From: Pseudoxanthomonas sp. SL93
GTDB taxonomy: Bacteria > Pseudomonadota > Gammaproteobacteria > Xanthomonadales > Xanthomonadaceae
Assembly: GCF_026625825.1 (NCBI RefSeq)
Contig: NZ_CP113065.1
Coordinates: 62,001-126,000 of the forward strand
Length of the DNA: 64,000 bases
Direction: 5' to 3'
This document shows positions 8,748 through 17,609 of this stretch, piece after piece; the first letter of the stretch is position 1, and every line of letters begins with the position of its first letter. The notes beneath the pieces are model-generated. The model did not search any database and had not been told where the DNA came from. It saw only the letters and a program-made list of their open reading frames with translations. Both the position numbers and the translations under genes were made by a program.

Positions 8748-9490
8748 GCCTGATCGGATTGCCGACCCGCGCACCGCGTGCGCTGGACCAGCGCGTCATT
8801 CTGGTCAGTGGCGCCCATGGCGGGTTGGGAAGCGCGGCGGCGCGCGCCTGCGCCGAAGCGGGCGCCACGCTGGTACTGCTGGGCCGCAAGGTGCCCAAGT
8901 TGAACCGTGTCTACGATGCGGTGGCGCAGGTCGGTGCCGAGCCGCTGCTGTATCCGCTGGATCTTGAAGGCGCCACGCCCGACGACTATGCCGAGCTGGC
9001 GGACCGCATCCGCGCCGAGCTGGGGCGCCTGGACGGCGTGCTGCACTGCGCAGCCGAGTTCAAGGGGCTGACCCCGCTGGAACATACCGACCCGGCCGCC
9101 TTCGCGCGGGTCATGCATGTCAACCTGACCGCGCCGTGGTGGCTTTCGCAGGCGTGCCTGCCGTTGCTCAAGCAATCGGGCGATGCGGCGCTGGTGTTCG
9201 CACTCGACGACCTGGAACGCGTGTCGCAGGCGTACTGGGGCGCGTACGGCGTGGCCGAGCACGGGCTGGCGTCGCTGGTCGGCATGCTGCATGCCGAGCT
9301 CGCATCCACCAGCGTGCGGGTGTCCGCGCTGCAGCCCGGTCCGATGCGCACCGGCCTGCGCGCACGCGCGTATGCCGATGACAACGACGCGCATGCCCGC
9401 GACGCCGGCGATTACGCGGCCGCGTGTGTCACGCTGCTGTCATCTGACGGCGTTGCGCACAGGGGGCGGACGTGGAAGGTTCGGGCATGA
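8744..9490 (+). CDS. SDR-family protein, YciK-like, with substituted catalytic residues
   Basis: 248-residue Rossmann-fold protein resembling E. coli YciK, a short-chain dehydrogenase/reductase relative. The nucleotide motif SGAHGGLG (22-29), the D72 region, and the structural Asn127 (MHVNLTAP) are present. The catalytic Tyr168 is kept in WGAYGVAE, but the Lys four residues later is Glu172 and the position 13 residues before Tyr is Asp155 instead of Ser. It may bind NAD(P) without classical SDR catalysis. It starts with GTG over the grxD stop and overlaps marC by 4 nt. Confidence 0.8.
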   Translation: MSLIGLPTRAPRALDQRVILVSGAHGGLGSAAARACAEAGATLVLLGRKVPKLNRVYDAVAQVGAEPLLYPLDLEGATPDDYAELADRIRAELGRLDGVLHCAAEFKGLTPLEHTDPAAFARVMHVNLTAPWWLSQACLPLLKQSGDAALVFALDDLERVSQAYWGAYGVAEHGLASLVGMLHAELASTSVRVSALQPGPMRTGLRARAYADDNDAHARDAGDYAAACVTLLSSDGVAHRGRTWKVRA

Positions 9491-10089
9491 CCGTCCTGTC
9501 GGCGGCGCTGCTGCTGTTCCTGATCCTGGATCCCCTGGGCAACATCCCGGTGTTCCTGAGCGTGCTGAAGCCGCTGCCCCCGCGCCGGCAGCGCATCGTG
9601 GTGATCCGCGAGCTGCTGATCGCGCTGGCCGTGCTGATGGGCTTCCTGTGGGGCGGCAAGTACGCGCTGGAAATGATGCACCTGCGGCAGGAGTCGGTGG
9701 CCATCGCGGGGGGCATCGTGCTGTTCCTGATCGGCGTGCGGATGATCTTCCCCCGGCCGGAAGGCCTCATGGGGGAGACCCCGGGCGGTGAGCCCTTCAT
9801 CGTGCCGCTGGCCATCCCGCTGGTCGCCGGGCCGTCCGGCATGGCGGCCGTGATGCTGATGGGCAGCAATGACCCGTCCCGCCTGGCTGACTGGAGCCTG
9901 GCGCTGATGCTGGCCTGGGGCGCGACGGCGGCCATCCTGTTTTCGGCCACCGTCCTTTACAAGTGGCTGGGCCGCAGCGTGCTGACCGCCCTTGAGCGCC
10001 TGATGGGCATGCTTCTGGTCGCCATCTCGGTGCAAATGGTGCTGGATGGCATAGGCACCTACCTCAAGCTGACCCCTCCCAACATCTGA
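9487..10089 (+). CDS. MarC family integral membrane protein
   Basis: 200 residues, about six transmembrane helices, with the family signature LFLILDPLGNIPVFLSVL near the N-terminus and PLAIPLVAGPSGMAAVML in the middle. MarC-family proteins have no agreed transport function; the old link to multiple antibiotic resistance was not upheld. It is the last gene of the grxD-SDR-marC unit (ATGA overlap). Confidence 0.85.
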   Translation: MTVLSAALLLFLILDPLGNIPVFLSVLKPLPPRRQRIVVIRELLIALAVLMGFLWGGKYALEMMHLRQESVAIAGGIVLFLIGVRMIFPRPEGLMGETPGGEPFIVPLAIPLVAGPSGMAAVMLMGSNDPSRLADWSLALMLAWGATAAILFSATVLYKWLGRSVLTALERLMGMLLVAISVQMVLDGIGTYLKLTPPNI

Positions 10090-10388
10090 CCGGACCCGCT
10101 GTGCCGCAGGGCGGATCGCCGCCTGCCGGACGGCGCTTGCGGCACTTCCACGTGCCTGCCCGGCCTTGCCGGACCACGTGCCTGCACCGTCATGTTGCGG
10201 TGCGGAAGATTGTCATGCCGCGGTCACAAAATGGTCCTATCGTGTTAACCTGTTATTAACCTCCGCGGACGCCGCGTGGGGCCATGGGAACCCGTAGCTC
10301 GCCCCCTCCGAATGGACCTGACCGGTCCTTCCTGCGTTCGCCTTGCCAGCCTGTTTCGCCACATAACTCCCGTACCGAGGTTTATCCA
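10090..10388. other. Intergenic leader before the TonB-dependent receptor
   Basis: No gene is visible. It holds several GC hairpins just after marC, a 12-bp direct repeat CCACGTGCCTGC at 10148-10159 and 10174-10185, and a possible promoter (TTGTCA at 10210-10215 with an AT-rich stretch around 10236-10260). A GAGG ribosome-binding site ends 8 nt before the receptor ATG. Confidence 0.45.
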
Positions 10389-13300
10389 ATGAACCAATCC
10401 CGCCGTCTCCGGATGTCCAAGCTCACCCTTGGACTTGTCGCCGCGCTCGCCGCCGCCCCCGTGTTCGCACAGAGCACCTCCGCCGGTGTCGGCGGTCTGG
10501 TCACCGACAACGGCGGCCAACCGGTCGTCGGCGCGGAAGTGACCATCACCCACGTCGAATCCGGCACGGTCAGCCGCGCCACCACCGACGCCAGCGGCCG
10601 CTACAACGCCCGCGGCCTGCGCGTGGGTGGCCCTTACCAGGTCAACATCACCAAGGCGGGCGCCGGTACCAAGACCGAAGACAACGTGTTCCTGCAGCTC
10701 AACCAGACCAGCACCATCAACGCCGCGCTGACCGGCGACCTGACCACGCTGGAAACGGTCACGGCGGTGGGCTTCTCCGGTGGTTCGGAAGTCTTCAGCG
10801 CGACCAAGATGGGTTCGGGCACCAGCGTCGACCGCGTCACCATCGAGAACCTGCCGTCGGTCAACGGCAACATCCAGGACTACATGCGCCTCGATCCGCG
10901 CGTGACCTTCAGTGACCGTGCCTCGGGCAGCATCACCGCCGGCGGTCAGAACCCGCGCTTCAACAAGATCACCATCGACGGCGTTTCGGCCAGCGACACC
11001 TTCGGCCTGGAAGGCAACAACATGCCGACCCAGCGCCAGCCGGTCTCGATGGAAGCCATCGAAGCCATCGACATCAACCTGTCCAACTACGACGTGACGA
11101 TGGCCGGTGCCGCCGGTGCCAACGTCAACGCCGTCACCAAGTCGGGCACCAACGAATTCCACGGCTCCGTGTACGGCAGCTACCGCGACGGCGACTGGTT
11201 CGGCGATTACCCGGCGCGTATCGCCGGCAGCTCGCTCGACGTGACCGGCCTGCCCTTCGACGAATACGACGACGAGACCACCTGGGGCGTGACCATGGGC
11301 GGCCCCATCGTCAAGGACAAGCTGTTCTTCTTCGCCAACTACGAGAAGTTCAAGCAGACCAACATCGGCCCGGCCGGCAAGAGCCAGGGCACCAACCCGC
11401 TGGCGGCCGGCACCTCCGACTTCAGCGCCGCCGACCTGGCCGCCGTGCAGGACATCGCGCGCGACGTGTGGGGCTTCGAGCCGGGCGACCTGACCGGCGC
11501 GGGCGACACCGAACTGGAAGAGTACGCGCTGAAGCTGGACTGGAACATCAGCGACGCGCACCGCGCCAGCCTGCGCTACAGCAAGCTGGAGCAGAACCGC
11601 GTGCGTCCGGAAGCCTCGACCGCCAACGTGCTGTCGCTGAGCTCCAACTGGTACAACCACGTCAAGACCGTGGAAAGCTACGTGGGCCAGCTGTTCAGCG
11701 ACTGGTCCGACACGTTCTCGACCGAGTTCAAGGTGTCCTACCGCGATTACTCGGCGGTCCGCGTCAACCCGACCACTGCGCCGACCATCCAGGTGTTCTT
11801 CGATGACGGCGTTACCGGCAACGGCAACGACAGCCCGATCGGCACCAACAACAACAGCTTCGCCGGCCTGGACGCGATCCGCCTGGGTACCGAGCGCAGC
11901 TCGATGGGCAACGCCCTGCTGACCGAGACCTGGAACTACTTCGGCTCGGCCACCTGGACGGTGGGCGACCACGACATCAAGTTCGGCGCCGAGTACAGCG
12001 AGAACGAGATCTACAACTTCTTCCTGCAGGACTACTGGGGCAACTACAGCTTCTACGTGCCGCGTCCGCTGGTGGGCGGCGTGCGCGTGTCCGATTTCAG
12101 CAGCTTGATCGGCGGTCGCTACTTCGACTACGACCTGCAGACCAATCCGACCAATGCGGACATGATCGCCGCGCGCTACAAGAACAAGAGCCTCGGCTTC
12201 TTCGTGCAGGACACCTGGTACGTCACGCCCAACCTGACGCTGACCTTCGGCGTGCGCGCCGACAAGCCCACCGCCAGCCCCGATGCCCCGTTCAACGAGT
12301 GTTTCTCGGCCGCACCCGGCACCGTCAATGCAGCCTGCGGCACGGGCTACACCGGTGGCTTCGGCATCGCCAACAACAACACCTACAACGGTGACTACAT
12401 CATCCAGCCGCGCTTCGGCTTCAACTACACCTTCGACTGGGAGCGTCCGGCCCAGCTGCGCGGTGGCATCGGCCTGTTCCAGGGCGACGCGCCGCAGGTG
12501 TGGGTGGGTAATGCCTACAGCAACACGGGCATGAACTACATCTCGTACCAGAACTACACCAACCCCACGCTGGTTCCGTTCAGCGCCGATGGCCTGAACC
12601 AGAACGTGCCGCCGGGCGGCGCGGGCGTGCGCAACGTCAATGCCATCAGTGACGACTTCGAGCTGCCGTCGGTGTGGAAGGCCAACCTGGCGATCGACGT
12701 CGAGACGCCGTGGGACGGCATCGTGGCGTCGGCCGAGCTGCTGCTGACGGATGTCGAGAACGGCCTGTTCTACCGCACGCTCAACGTCGGCCCCGGCTAC
12801 GTCGGCCCCGATGGCCGCGTGCTGTACTGGAACCCGAACAGCGCTCGTCCGTTCGGCAACACCAGCGCCGGTACCGGCGCGCTGGCACCCAATGGCGCGC
12901 GCACCGGCCGCAACACCTACTTCGGTGATGTCTTCCTGCTGGAGAACACCAACAAGGGCAAGGGCCAGCAGCTGACGGTCTCGCTGAGCAAGCCGGTGTC
13001 GGAAGACAGCGACTGGTCGTGGACCGTGGGCTACACCCGCACCAACGCCGAGGAAGTCTCCGCACTGACCAGCTCCACCGCGGGTTCGGGCTATGGTTCG
13101 CAGCTGGGCGCCAGCATCAACGAGCCGACCAGCAGCACGGCGCGTTACGAGATCAAGGACCGCTTCAGCGGTTCGCTGAACTGGTCGCACAAGTTCTTCG
13201 GTGATTACGCCACCCAGGTGGGCCTGTTCTACGAAGGCCGCAGCGGCCGTCCGTACAGCTACATCTTCAACGGCGACGCCAATGGCGACAACCGCACCTT

Positions 13301-13802
13301 CAACGACCTGTTCTACGTGCCGGCGGGCCCGGGCGACGTGCTGTTTGGCAACCTGAGCGCCACCGGCCAGTTCACGGCCGATCCGGTCATGGAGCAGGCG
13401 TTCTGGACGTGGCTGGAGCAGCAGGATGGCCTGAGCCGTTACGCCGGTACCTACGCGCCGGAGAACGGGTTCACCTCCAGCTGGGTCAACACGTTCGACA
13501 TCCGCATCAGCCAGGAACTGCCGGGCTTCATGAAGGGCCACAAGTCCAAGATCTGGCTCGACATCCAGAACGTCGGCAATCTGATCAACGACGACTGGGG
13601 CCACATCATCGACTACGGTTTCAACGCCAACAATGCGGTGGCGTCCGTGCGCGGCATCTACAACGGCAAGTACGTGTACGGCTACCGCAGCGGCACGGAA
13701 TTCGGCCAGTCGACGGCCCTGGGCATTCCGACCAACTCCGACAGCCAGACCAACGGCATCTCGCAGTGGTCGCTGTCGGTGGGTCTGAAGTACGAGTTCT
13801 GA
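10389..13802 (+). CDS. Oar-like TonB-dependent outer-membrane receptor
   Basis: 1137 residues. A signal peptide (about 1-28, ending PVFAQ) is followed by a carboxypeptidase-regulatory-like beta-sandwich (about 34-110), a plug domain (NGNIQDYMRLDPRV, ITIDGVSASDTFGLEG), and a large beta-barrel ending in LKYEF with a terminal Phe. This architecture matches the OmpA-related Oar family, common in Xanthomonadaceae and Myxococcus and of unknown ligand. The start at 10389 is supported by the signal peptide and an RBS. It is monocistronic, with its own terminator. Confidence 0.9.
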   Translation: MNQSRRLRMSKLTLGLVAALAAAPVFAQSTSAGVGGLVTDNGGQPVVGAEVTITHVESGTVSRATTDASGRYNARGLRVGGPYQVNITKAGAGTKTEDNVFLQLNQTSTINAALTGDLTTLETVTAVGFSGGSEVFSATKMGSGTSVDRVTIENLPSVNGNIQDYMRLDPRVTFSDRASGSITAGGQNPRFNKITIDGVSASDTFGLEGNNMPTQRQPVSMEAIEAIDINLSNYDVTMAGAAGANVNAVTKSGTNEFHGSVYGSYRDGDWFGDYPARIAGSSLDVTGLPFDEYDDETTWGVTMGGPIVKDKLFFFANYEKFKQTNIGPAGKSQGTNPLAAGTSDFSAADLAAVQDIARDVWGFEPGDLTGAGDTELEEYALKLDWNISDAHRASLRYSKLEQNRVRPEASTANVLSLSSNWYNHVKTVESYVGQLFSDWSDTFSTEFKVSYRDYSAVRVNPTTAPTIQVFFDDGVTGNGNDSPIGTNNNSFAGLDAIRLGTERSSMGNALLTETWNYFGSATWTVGDHDIKFGAEYSENEIYNFFLQDYWGNYSFYVPRPLVGGVRVSDFSSLIGGRYFDYDLQTNPTNADMIAARYKNKSLGFFVQDTWYVTPNLTLTFGVRADKPTASPDAPFNECFSAAPGTVNAACGTGYTGGFGIANNNTYNGDYIIQPRFGFNYTFDWERPAQLRGGIGLFQGDAPQVWVGNAYSNTGMNYISYQNYTNPTLVPFSADGLNQNVPPGGAGVRNVNAISDDFELPSVWKANLAIDVETPWDGIVASAELLLTDVENGLFYRTLNVGPGYVGPDGRVLYWNPNSARPFGNTSAGTGALAPNGARTGRNTYFGDVFLLENTNKGKGQQLTVSLSKPVSEDSDWSWTVGYTRTNAEEVSALTSSTAGSGYGSQLGASINEPTSSTARYEIKDRFSGSLNWSHKFFGDYATQVGLFYEGRSGRPYSYIFNGDANGDNRTFNDLFYVPAGPGDVLFGNLSATGQFTADPVMEQAFWTWLEQQDGLSRYAGTYAPENGFTSSWVNTFDIRISQELPGFMKGHKSKIWLDIQNVGNLINDDWGHIIDYGFNANNAVASVRGIYNGKYVYGYRSGTEFGQSTALGIPTNSDSQTNGISQWSLSVGLKYEF

Positions 13803-13831
13803 TCCGCAGGACGCCTGCGGCAAGCGATGCA

Positions 13832-13863
13832 GAACGGCCGGGGAAACCCGGCCGTTCTTTTTT
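13832..13863 (+). terminator. Intrinsic terminator after the Oar-like receptor
   Basis: An 11-bp perfect stem (GAACGGCCGGG / CCCGGCCGTTC) with a GAAA tetraloop and six T residues, 30 nt after the stop. Confidence 0.93.
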
Positions 13864-13932
13864 GGGCGGGCTCCTCTTGTCCCCGGGACTGCGCTAAAGT
13901 CCCGCCTCTGACGACGAAGACAGGAAATTCCC

Positions 13933-15315
13933 ATGAGTGAAACGGCATCGAGGGCGTTGCCGGTGCAGGACGCGCGGATCTACCCGCGTGGTGGCCTGGA
14001 CGTGCTTTCCCGCGCCGAAGTGGCGCGCCTGCGTGACGCTTCCGCAGGCGGCATGCATGAACTGTTGCGCCGTTGCGCGCTGGCCGTGCTGACCAGCGGC
14101 AGCGCCTCGGACGACCCGCGCGCGGCGCGCGATCTTTACCCGGACTTCGACATCCAGGTGCTGCAGCAGGACCGCGGCGTCCGCATCGACCTGATCAATG
14201 CGCCGGCGGTGGCGTTCGTGGATGGCGAGATCATCCGCGGCATCGCCGAACTGCTGTTCGCTGTGGTGCGCGACCTAGCCTACACCGCGATCGAACTGGG
14301 CCCGGAGTATGCCGCCGACCTGGAATCCTCCGGCGGCATCACCAACGCCGTGTTCGGCCTGCTGCGCAATGCGCGCATCCTGCGCCCGGCCGATCCCAAC
14401 CTGGTGGTCTGCTGGGGTGGCCACTCGATTTCGCGCGACGAATACCTCTACACCAAGCAGGTCGGCTACGAGCTGGGCCTGCGCGGACTGGACATCTGCA
14501 CGGGCTGCGGCCCGGGTGCCATGAAGGGCCCGATGAAGGGCGCCACCATCGCCCATGCCAAGCAGCGCCGGCGCACCACGCGCTACATCGGCGTCACCGA
14601 GCCGGGCATCATCGCCGCCGAATCGCCCAACCCTATCGTGAACCACCTGGTCATCATGCCGGACATCGAGAAGCGCCTTGAGGCCTTCGTCCGCATCGGC
14701 CACGGCATCATCGTCTTCCCCGGCGGCGTGGGCACCGCCGAGGAGATCCTCTACCTGCTGGGCATCCTGCTGCACGAAGACAATGCCGGCCTGCCGTTCC
14801 CGCTGATCCTCACCGGCCCGACCATCGCGGCGCCGTACTTCGAGCAGATCGACCGCTTCATCCGGCTGACGCTGGGCGACGAAGCCGCCTCGCGCTACGA
14901 GATCATCATCGGCGACCCGGCAGCGGTGGCGAAGAAGATGATTGCCGGCATCAAGCGCGTGCGTGAATACCGCATCGAGCACAAGGATTCCTTCTTCTTC
15001 AACTGGGCCATCCAGATCCCCGAGGATTACCAGCAGCCCTTCATTCCCAGCCACGAGGCCATGGCGGCGCTGCAGCTGCGCCCCGGCCGCGTCGTGCACG
15101 ACCTGGCCGCCGACCTGCGCCGCGCGTTCTCCGGCATCGTTGCCGGCAACGTCAAGGAGGACGGCATGCGCCGCATCGAGGAATTCGGCCCGTTCGAGAT
15201 CCACGGCGACCCGGCGATGATGCAGGCCTTGGACGAACTGCTGCGCGCCTTCGTCGAACAACGACGCATGAAGATCGCGGGCGAGTACCAGCCCTGCTAT
15301 CGCGTGGTGACCTGA
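13933..15315 (+). CDS. ppnN: Nucleotide 5'-monophosphate nucleosidase, LOG family
   Basis: 460 residues, co-linear with E. coli PpnN (YgdH, 454 aa), which hydrolyses purine and pyrimidine nucleoside monophosphates to base and ribose-5-phosphate and is activated by (p)ppGpp in E. coli. The LOG signature PGGVGTAEE is at 263-271, with GCGPGAMKGP at 191-200 as the second phosphate loop. The long N- and C-terminal extensions separate it from short LOG cytokinin-activating enzymes. It has its own promoter region after a terminator. Confidence 0.9.
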   Translation: MSETASRALPVQDARIYPRGGLDVLSRAEVARLRDASAGGMHELLRRCALAVLTSGSASDDPRAARDLYPDFDIQVLQQDRGVRIDLINAPAVAFVDGEIIRGIAELLFAVVRDLAYTAIELGPEYAADLESSGGITNAVFGLLRNARILRPADPNLVVCWGGHSISRDEYLYTKQVGYELGLRGLDICTGCGPGAMKGPMKGATIAHAKQRRRTTRYIGVTEPGIIAAESPNPIVNHLVIMPDIEKRLEAFVRIGHGIIVFPGGVGTAEEILYLLGILLHEDNAGLPFPLILTGPTIAAPYFEQIDRFIRLTLGDEAASRYEIIIGDPAAVAKKMIAGIKRVREYRIEHKDSFFFNWAIQIPEDYQQPFIPSHEAMAALQLRPGRVVHDLAADLRRAFSGIVAGNVKEDGMRRIEEFGPFEIHGDPAMMQALDELLRAFVEQRRMKIAGEYQPCYRVVT

Positions 15316-15346
15316 CAAAGCAGGGCTGCCCCGCGATGCCCCGGGT

Positions 15347-16369
15347 TCAAGTGGTCAGCGGTATCTTCACCGTGGCCAGGTAATGGCCGTCGGCGATGCG
15401 TGTTTCCACGCTGCCACGGCCTTGCGTCATGGCGTGCACGCGCGCGCGCACGGAGTTCAGGCCGACCTGGTGACCGGTGGTGGGGCGTACGGGCGCCGTG
15501 GGCAACGCGTTCCGGATGACGATCCATGCAGCATCATCGGTCTGTCCGACCTCGATGTGCACATCGCCGCCGGTGGAGGAAGGCTCCACGCCATGCCTGA
15601 TGGCGTTTTCCACCAGCGGCTGGATCGAAAGGGCCGGCACTTTCACCGCCGGTAGCGCGTCCGGCAGTCGCCAGCCGACGCGGAGCCGGTCGCCGAAGCG
15701 CAGGCTCTCGATTTCCAGGTAGCGCCTTGCCAGCGCCAGTTCCTCCGTCAACGGTATCTCGCGCGGACCCGCCAAGGCGGCGCGGAAGAGATCCGCCAGA
15801 TCCAACAGCAGGCGTTCGGCCTCGCCTGGCCGTTGGTGCACCAGGGCAGCCCCGGTATTGAGCGTGTTGAACAGGAAGTGCGGACGGATGCGAGCCTGCA
15901 GGGCTTCCAGCTCCGACTGCTTGGCGCGCACAGCCAGTTGGCGCGTGCGCCAGTGGTTCTGGAAAGCCGCCAACCCCAGCAAGCCGACTGTGATGGCGAT
16001 CGCGGTGTAGCGCAGGAACATGCCCTGCCAATCAGTGGAGGCATCGCCGAAAAGCCCACGCATCAGCCACCAGGCCAGCAGGAAGATCGTCCATGCGGCG
16101 AGCAGGAGGAGGCCTAGCGCCGCGTAGGCCACGCGTTGTGGCCTTACCGACGAAAGGGGTCGCCTAAGCACGTACAGGCCACCCAAGGTAAGCAGGAGCA
16201 CCCACTGCACGAGCAGTGAAGCCAAGCCGAAATAGGCCCAGCGATCGCTCTGTACGCCGGGAGCGAGCGCCAGCACCGTCGCCAGACCCTCCCCCGCGAG
16301 CATCGTCCAGATGATGACGGGTGCCTGCCAGAGCGCGTCCAGCGGGGTGGTGGGGGAGGCGGGGGCCAT
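15347..16369 (-). CDS. LytS/AlgZ-type membrane sensor histidine kinase
   Basis: 340 residues. The N-terminal half carries about four transmembrane helices (roughly 15-37, 47-68, 80-103, 118-138); the C-terminal half has a His_kinase phospho-acceptor box (IRPHFLFNTL, His164), an N-box PLVENAIRHG, and a G-box GHQVGLNSV. Met 16369 was chosen because the upstream in-frame stretch is non-hydrophobic and low-complexity. No LytTR/AlgR-type response regulator is next to it. It is transcribed divergently from the minor-pilin operon; in Pseudomonas aeruginosa the related FimS/AlgZ with AlgR controls that operon. Confidence 0.85.
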   Translation of the reverse strand: MAPASPTTPLDALWQAPVIIWTMLAGEGLATVLALAPGVQSDRWAYFGLASLLVQWVLLLTLGGLYVLRRPLSSVRPQRVAYAALGLLLLAAWTIFLLAWWLMRGLFGDASTDWQGMFLRYTAIAITVGLLGLAAFQNHWRTRQLAVRAKQSELEALQARIRPHFLFNTLNTGAALVHQRPGEAERLLLDLADLFRAALAGPREIPLTEELALARRYLEIESLRFGDRLRVGWRLPDALPAVKVPALSIQPLVENAIRHGVEPSSTGGDVHIEVGQTDDAAWIVIRNALPTAPVRPTTGHQVGLNSVRARVHAMTQGRGSVETRIADGHYLATVKIPLTT

Positions 16370-16525
16370 GCGTTTCCCATTGGAAGAGGGGGAGCCATGA
16401 TGCCTTGCTTGTTGGCGCCGTGGCACGTATCTGGGCCGCTGGTGCCGGTTGTCTGGCCGTCCATCGGCTCCGGACTGGCGCTGGCATCCGCTTGCGCCTA
16501 GGGTTGCATCCACGCTCACTTGGGG

Positions 16526-17089
16526 ATGCGGCGAATGCGTGTTGGCGACAATCCGAAGCGGTCTTCCATCGGCCTGCATGGCTGGCAGGCGGGCTTCAGC
16601 ATGATCGAGCTGATGGTCACGTTGGCGGTCTTGGCCATCCTTATCGCGATGGCGGTCCCCAGCTTTACCTCCATCATCAACAACAATCGGCTGGCAGCCC
16701 AGGCGAATGAAGTGATCACCTCCCTGCAGGTGGCCCGGACAGAAGCGATCCGCCGCAATGAGCGTGTCGCTGTCTGTCGCTCCACTGACGGAGCTACGTG
16801 CAGCGCCGCCGCGGGTCCGTGGGATACGTGGATTACCCTGATTGTTCGGAACAACGAGGTGCTGCGTGTCAACACAGCGCGCGCTCCGGTCCTGGTGAAC
16901 AGCCAGGATCTTGCGGTCACTTACGCAGCGGACGGGCTTGCCTATGAAGCAACTGGCATGCTGGCGGCCAATGCTTTTTCCGTCTGCATTCCGACTGATC
17001 AGCCCGCCACCAATCGTCGCTGGGTGAATCTCAACAGTGGCAGTCGTATCGAAACAGTCACCGACGGTAACGCCGGCGCCTGCCCTTGA
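16526..17089 (+). CDS. fimT: Type IV minor pilin FimU/FimT (GspH family)
   Basis: Minor pilin of the priming complex at the type IV pilus tip. 187 residues from ATG 16526. The prepilin cleavage site is G23/F24 in QAGFSMIEL, with Glu at +5 and a hydrophobic alpha-helix of about 20 residues. Cys pairs in the C-terminal half (CRSTDGATC; CIP...ACP) fit a GspH-like head. ATG 16535 or TTG 16520 are alternative starts. First gene of a fimT-pilV-pilW-pilX-pilY1-pilE operon. Confidence 0.88.
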   Translation: MRRMRVGDNPKRSSIGLHGWQAGFSMIELMVTLAVLAILIAMAVPSFTSIINNNRLAAQANEVITSLQVARTEAIRRNERVAVCRSTDGATCSAAAGPWDTWITLIVRNNEVLRVNTARAPVLVNSQDLAVTYAADGLAYEATGMLAANAFSVCIPTDQPATNRRWVNLNSGSRIETVTDGNAGACP

Positions 17090-17109
17090 CGCATGATGAC
17101 ATCAAGATC

Positions 17110-17598
17110 ATGAAGACTATGCGCCCCAGTTTCCGGTCATCTCCCTCCCGCCAGCGTGGTGCGGGCCTCATTGAAGTGCTGGTTGCCGTCCTCGTGATGG
17201 GCGTCGGCCTGTTAGGCATCGCCGCCATGCAGACCACGGCGTTGCGCAACAGCCAGAGTTCGTTGGAGCGCAGCCAGTCGGTGGTGCAGACCTATTCCAT
17301 CCTCGAGGCGATGCGGGCCAACCGGGCCGACGCGTTGGCGGGCGCCTACAACACCAATGGTTGGATGTGTGCGGTGCCTGCGGGCGGCACTCCCGCAAAC
17401 AACGATCGCGCTGCGTGGATCGCATCCTTGAAGGCGACGATGGGTGTTGCCGGCGACACCACCACCTGCGGACAGATCGTCTGCCAGAACACCGGCGCAT
17501 GCACCATCACCGTGCGTTGGGACGACCAGCGCGCATCGGACGGTCCTGCAGCAGCAGGTTCGGCAACCCGCGACACCGTGACCCAGACCCAGCTGTGA
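17110..17598 (+). CDS. pilV: Type IV pilus minor pilin PilV
   Basis: 162 residues from ATG 17110; an in-frame TTG at 17086 overlapping the fimT stop is the alternative. The prepilin motif is RQRGAGLIEVLVA with cleavage after G17 and Glu at +5. The hydrophobic helix continues MGVGLLGIAAMQTTALRNSQ, typical of PilV. It forms part of the pilus initiation complex with FimU, PilW and PilX. It is 11 nt from pilW. Confidence 0.9.
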   Translation: MKTMRPSFRSSPSRQRGAGLIEVLVAVLVMGVGLLGIAAMQTTALRNSQSSLERSQSVVQTYSILEAMRANRADALAGAYNTNGWMCAVPAGGTPANNDRAAWIASLKATMGVAGDTTTCGQIVCQNTGACTITVRWDDQRASDGPAAAGSATRDTVTQTQL

Positions 17599-17609
17599 GG
17601 ACTGTTCGA

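Noticed and set aside
10245-13934. 1229-residue open frame on the minus strand opposite the Oar-like receptor
   Set aside because: It is a mirror of the GC-rich codon pattern of a clear beta-barrel gene; it has no domain, is Arg/Val/His-rich, and crosses the terminator.
16421-16436. Sigma-54 promoter for the minor-pilin operon
   Set aside because: TGGCACG fits a -24 element, but the required GC at -12 is absent (CTGGGC), so spacing and sequence fail.
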